Of a stretch of DNA of 8,381 nucleotides, positions 5,915 to 8,381 are shown one piece after another. Made by a program: the position numbers and the translations under genes. The first letter of the stretch is position 1. Each line of letters starts with the position of its first letter. The notes under the pieces were generated by a model. That model was not told the DNA's origin. It worked only from the letters and a program-made list of their open reading frames with translations, and made no database searches. Source of the DNA: Candidatus Latescibacterota bacterium (lineage in GTDB: Bacteria; Latescibacterota; 4484-107; B68-G9); contig DTYS01000288.1 of the NCBI GenBank assembly GCA_012961755.1, forward strand, positions 1 through 8,381, written 5' to 3'.

Positions 5915-7017
5915 CCGAGGAACTCCCTCACAGCCTCGAGTCCTACCTTCACCTCGTCCTCTCTCACATCCCTCACTTCTACCTTTCCTATATGTCTCGC
6001 CAACACGAACCTGACCCTCCCCTCCCTCACCTTCTTGTCCGAGCGGATCCTCTCTAAGACCTCATCGTCCGAGACCTCCTCCAGGCCCGGAAGGGAAAAC
6101 TTGGAAAGGAGTCCGTCCTGGCGTGCCCTTTCCTCGGGGGGGAGCAGCCCCTTCCTTTCCGCTATCGCTCCGGCCGCGACCATCCCCAAGGCGACCGCCT
6201 CCCCGTGTAGGAACCTGGAGTAACCCGTGACAGCTTCTAAGGCGTGGCCTAGGGTGTGGCCGTAGTTAAGGATCATCCTAAGGCCCGACTCCTCCCTCTC
6301 ATCCCGGGAGACCACATCGGCCTTTATCCTCACGTTCCAAGCTACGAGCTCCGCCCAGAGTTCCGGGGAGGTCCTCCCGGATGCCAGCTCCTCCAAATTT
6401 TCCTCTAAGAACCCGAACAGCCCCTCGTCCCTTATGACCCCGTGCTTTACGGCCTCCACGAGCCCGGCCCTGAGCTCCCTACCGGGGAGGGTGGCCAGGA
6501 CCGAGACATCTATCGCCACGAACCTCGGTTGATGGAAAGCTCCTATGAGGTTCTTCCCAAGGCGGTGGTTCACAGCCACCTTACCCCCGACGGAAGCGTC
6601 CACAAAGGCCAGGAAACTTGTGGGTATCTGGACGAAGGAGATCCCCCTCATGAAGGTCGCGGCCACGAACCCAGCCAGGTCCCCCACCATCCCGCCCCCG
6701 AGGGAGGTGACCGTGCTTCCCCTGTCCAGGCGCGCCCTTATGAGCCGTCCGTAGATGATATCCGCAAGCTGGAGGCTCTTCGAGGACTCCCCCGGTGGGA
6801 CGACCACGGGCACAGGCTCGTACCCTGCTTCGACTAAGGAACTTACAACTTCCTCCATGTAGAGCTCGGCCACGTTTTCGTCCGACACTACGGCGACCTT
6901 CCTTCCCGTTACGTGCCTCCCGAAGAGCTCTCCTAAGTCCCCGAGCAGCCCGTGTCCCACATATACGGGATAGCTCCTTGGCCCCAGGTCCACCTGTACT
7001 GCGTGCAGTATCCCCAC
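5911..7017 (-). CDS. aroB: 3-dehydroquinate synthase AroB
   Basis: AroB converts DAHP to 3-dehydroquinate, the second step of the shikimate pathway to aromatic amino acids, in the cytosol, using NAD+ and a divalent metal. The 368-residue protein shows the full family pattern: VVPPGESSKSL (72-82), the NAD-binding TSLGGGMVGDLAGFVAATFM (104-123), and IPTSFLAFVDASVGGKVAVN (131-150). Metal ligands are Glu188 (GLVEAVKHG), His254 (NYGHTLGHALE) and His271 (FLHGEAVALGM). The start is GTG at 7015-7017, preceded by GAGGAGGTAG, which contains the stop codon of the ECF S-component gene only 3 nt upstream. The end overlaps tsaB by 4 nt. No other aro gene is in the window. Nothing suggests a 2-epi-5-epi-valiolone or 2-deoxy-scyllo-inosose synthase instead. 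Confidence 0.96.
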   Translation of the reverse strand: MGILHAVQVDLGPRSYPVYVGHGLLGDLGELFGRHVTGRKVAVVSDENVAELYMEEVVSSLVEAGYEPVPVVVPPGESSKSLQLADIIYGRLIRARLDRGSTVTSLGGGMVGDLAGFVAATFMRGISFVQIPTSFLAFVDASVGGKVAVNHRLGKNLIGAFHQPRFVAIDVSVLATLPGRELRAGLVEAVKHGVIRDEGLFGFLEENLEELASGRTSPELWAELVAWNVRIKADVVSRDEREESGLRMILNYGHTLGHALEAVTGYSRFLHGEAVALGMVAAGAIAERKGLLPPEERARQDGLLSKFSLPGLEEVSDDEVLERIRSDKKVREGRVRFVLARHIGKVEVRDVREDEVKVGLEAVREFLG

Positions 7018-7020
7018 GGA

Positions 7021-7530
7021 CTACCTCCTCGCTCCCGCGCGCTCCAGAGCGGAGGCGACCGGCAAAGCTAAGACCAAGCTAATCAGGGCCTGGGCTGTGT
7101 TCCCGGGCACCTCGGTCAGGGCCGCCGCCCAACCGAAGATAGCCACCTCCGCAGTCCAGTATCCGAAGACCATCCATCCCCCTCCTGCAAGGCATGCGAG
7201 GACCCCGAGGATCAGGCCCTTCCGGGAGGAGAGCCCGCGCCTTGCGAAGAACAGACCCACTATCGCTCCCTCGAGTCCCTTTATGACCAAGGTCATCGGA
7301 GCCCAGAGAGCGTATCCTCCCAGTAGGTCGGCGAGGGCCGAGCCCACCCCTCCCGCGATCCCCCCCATCTTCGGTCCGAAGAGTAGGGCCGCCACGAATA
7401 TGGCCGTATCCCCCACGTTCACATAGCCCCTCGTGGCCGGGGTGGGGACCCTTACCGCCATTGTCATGACCGCAGTGAGGGCGACCAGAAGCGCCGGGAG
7501 CACGAGCTGAAACGACCTACTTCCCCTCAT
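7021..7530 (-). CDS. ECF transporter S component (substrate-binding membrane protein)
   Basis: This 169-residue membrane protein resembles the S (substrate-capture) subunits of energy-coupling-factor vitamin transporters. It has about six hydrophobic segments (roughly 8-28, 41-53, 55-72, 76-96, 104-124 and 127-162). Family-like motifs are GYVNVGDTAIFVAALLFGP (35-53), GGIAGGVGSALADLLGGY (56-73), LVIKGLEGAIVG (81-92) and TEVPGNTAQALISLVLALP (139-157). S components bind a vitamin or precursor and dock on a shared EcfA-EcfA'-EcfT module, which is not encoded here, so this is probably a group II solitary S unit. The substrate cannot be read from the sequence; riboflavin-, pantothenate- and folate-type annotations are all possible. 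No riboswitch is visible, and the gene starts 14 nt inside the ferredoxin gene. The ATG has a modest AAGG upstream. Confidence 0.8.
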   Translation of the reverse strand: MRGSRSFQLVLPALLVALTAVMTMAVRVPTPATRGYVNVGDTAIFVAALLFGPKMGGIAGGVGSALADLLGGYALWAPMTLVIKGLEGAIVGLFFARRGLSSRKGLILGVLACLAGGGWMVFGYWTAEVAIFGWAAALTEVPGNTAQALISLVLALPVASALERAGARR

Positions 7531-7714
7531 CCTCGAACCTTAAGGTCCTGTAAGGACAGGCCGCTACGCAGTTTCCACACCCGATGCAGAGGCCTGGGTC
7601 CAGGTCCCAGCCGTCGAGCTCTATCGTTATCGCATCCGCAGGACAGACCCCCACGCATACCCCACACAGGTCGCACTTCGATCCATCTCGGACGGGGACC
7701 TTCAAAGCCTCCAC
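7517..7714 (-). CDS. Small 2[4Fe-4S] ferredoxin
   Basis: This 65-residue protein has two intact clostridial-type cluster motifs: CDLCGVCVGVCP (Cys14, 17, 20, 24) and CIGCGNCVAACP (Cys43, 46, 49, 53). Each also has the typical Pro after the fourth Cys, so it should carry two low-potential [4Fe-4S] clusters in the cytosol. The start is GTG at 7712-7714, with GGAGGAGG upstream (spacer about 10 nt), inside the 3' end of the PP-loop enzyme gene (13-nt overlap). Its 3' end overlaps the S-component gene by 14 nt. The direct coupling to a tRNA-thiolation-like enzyme suggests, without proving, that it supplies electrons or clusters to that enzyme. Otherwise it is a general electron carrier. Confidence 0.92.
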   Translation of the reverse strand: MEALKVPVRDGSKCDLCGVCVGVCPADAITIELDGWDLDPGLCIGCGNCVAACPYRTLRFEDEGK

Positions 7715-8381
7715 CTCGAAATTTCCTCCTCCGATGCAGGTGGGACCTCATCCATTTCCCCGACCTCCCCGTTCCTCTCCCACCTCACCTTCGCCTTTCC
7801 CCCACAATCGCTGTAACGCACTGCTACGGAGGCGGCCTTAAGGACCTCCTCATCCGATGGCTCCCCTTCCAACAGCACGACCGGCCCCGGAAGGTCCACC
7901 ACCCGGACGGTCCAACGGTTCCCCCTGTGCTCCATCAACACCGAATTCTCCCTTTTGTTCCTTCCAACTATGACCTTAGCTTTATCCGAAAGCCTGAAGT
8001 GCCTGCCCACCCTCAAAAGTAGCGCCTGTTCCCCGTCCAGGATACCCCCGTGGGAGAACAGGTCCCTGAGCCTTGAGGAGAAGGTCGGATCCGTGAGCCA
8101 GCACCCTCCGGCGGGCGAGGGATATTCGGTTACGCCCAACCTCCTTGCGAGTTCCATCTGAGGCTTCCTCGACCTCCCCGAGATATCGTACAACCTCTCC
8201 CTGTCTACCCATCCCTCCAGCTCCGGGACCGTAGGAGGAAGGAGCTTCGCCGAGAGGGGCCTGAGGAGGAGCCCCTCAAGGCCGCTCTCCTTCTCCACGA
8301 GCCTCAAGGCTCTCCTGTGCTGGGACATGGGCCTCTGTCCGAGCACCTCCCCCGTGAGGACGAACCCCGCCCCCTCCTCCA
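7702..8381 (-). CDS. PP-loop tRNA-thiolation-like enzyme (ThiI/MnmA-like) with NFACT-R-like C-terminal domain, N-terminus beyond window
   Basis: The reading frame is open to the right edge, so the N-terminus and the PP-loop (SGGxDS) motif are missing. At least 226 codons are visible; a GTG at 8344-8346 is internal, because the codons before it (GFVLTGEVLGQRPMSQH) continue the family motif. GEVLGQRPMSQ is typical of adenine-nucleotide alpha-hydrolase (PP-loop) enzymes of the ThiI/MnmA sort. It is followed by LLRPLSAKLLPPT, and then by PAGGCWLTDPTFSSRLRDL with a conserved Cys. The C-terminal ~90 residues (VRVVDLPGPVVLLEG, then AVRYSDCGGKAKV) resemble the NFACT-R_2 (DUF814) domain found fused to such enzymes. 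The likely role is sulfur transfer to tRNA uridine, possibly [4Fe-4S]-dependent; the exact position modified is unknown. The stop overlaps the ferredoxin gene by 13 nt. Confidence 0.8.
   Translation of the reverse strand, partial: EEGAGFVLTGEVLGQRPMSQHRRALRLVEKESGLEGLLLRPLSAKLLPPTVPELEGWVDRERLYDISGRSRKPQMELARRLGVTEYPSPAGGCWLTDPTFSSRLRDLFSHGGILDGEQALLLRVGRHFRLSDKAKVIVGRNKRENSVLMEHRGNRWTVRVVDLPGPVVLLEGEPSDEEVLKAASVAVRYSDCGGKAKVRWERNGEVGEMDEVPPASEEEISRWRL

Noticed and set aside
8344..8346. GTG as the true start of the right-edge gene
   Set aside because: The frame stays open upstream to the window edge and the codons before it complete the conserved GEVLGQRPMSQ motif, so the gene is truncated by the window.

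Overview
The window looks like a piece of a compact, probably thermophilic bacterial chromosome. It is bacterial because it encodes MltG (peptidoglycan processing), RuvX/YqgF and TsaB. Thermophily is an inference from heavy use of AGG (Arg) and ATA (Ile) codons, charged Glu/Arg/Lys-rich proteins, and extreme packing. By my boundaries only about 45 of 8,381 bases lie outside genes, and most neighbours overlap. I cannot assign a phylum. No rRNA, tRNA, CRISPR array, insertion sequence or long repeat was seen.

Layout. (1) Positions 15-1608, plus strand: two overlapping amidohydrolase-fold (PF04909-like) genes. The second keeps every expected metal ligand; the first has lost all of them. (2) 1637-3164, minus strand: ruvX followed by mltG, overlapping by 14 nt. 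(3) 3154-3819, plus strand: a small class I methyltransferase with the DxxY signature of protein-lysine methyltransferases. It overlaps ruvX head to head by 11 nt and the next gene tail to tail by 29 nt. (4) 3791-8381, minus strand: a tight seven-gene cluster. In transcription order it holds a PP-loop tRNA-thiolation-like enzyme (cut by the right edge), a 2[4Fe-4S] ferredoxin, an ECF-transporter S component, aroB, tsaB, and the small and large subunits of a UxaA-family hydro-lyase.

How the genes may work together. The large cluster mixes tRNA modification (PP-loop enzyme, TsaB), iron-sulfur electron transfer, vitamin uptake, the shikimate pathway and a sugar-acid or sulfonate lyase. The overlaps strongly suggest co-transcription and coupled translation, but not one shared pathway. 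The ferredoxin next to the PP-loop enzyme is the most plausible functional pair. The two amidohydrolases may form one complex with a catalytic and a non-catalytic subunit. The methyltransferase sits antisense between two minus-strand blocks with no room for conventional promoters, so a non-contiguous operon or promoters inside coding sequence are likely.

Nothing here is clearly a new defence or mobile system. The points most worth checking are the active/degenerate amidohydrolase pair, the interlocked methyltransferase gene, and the mixed operon.
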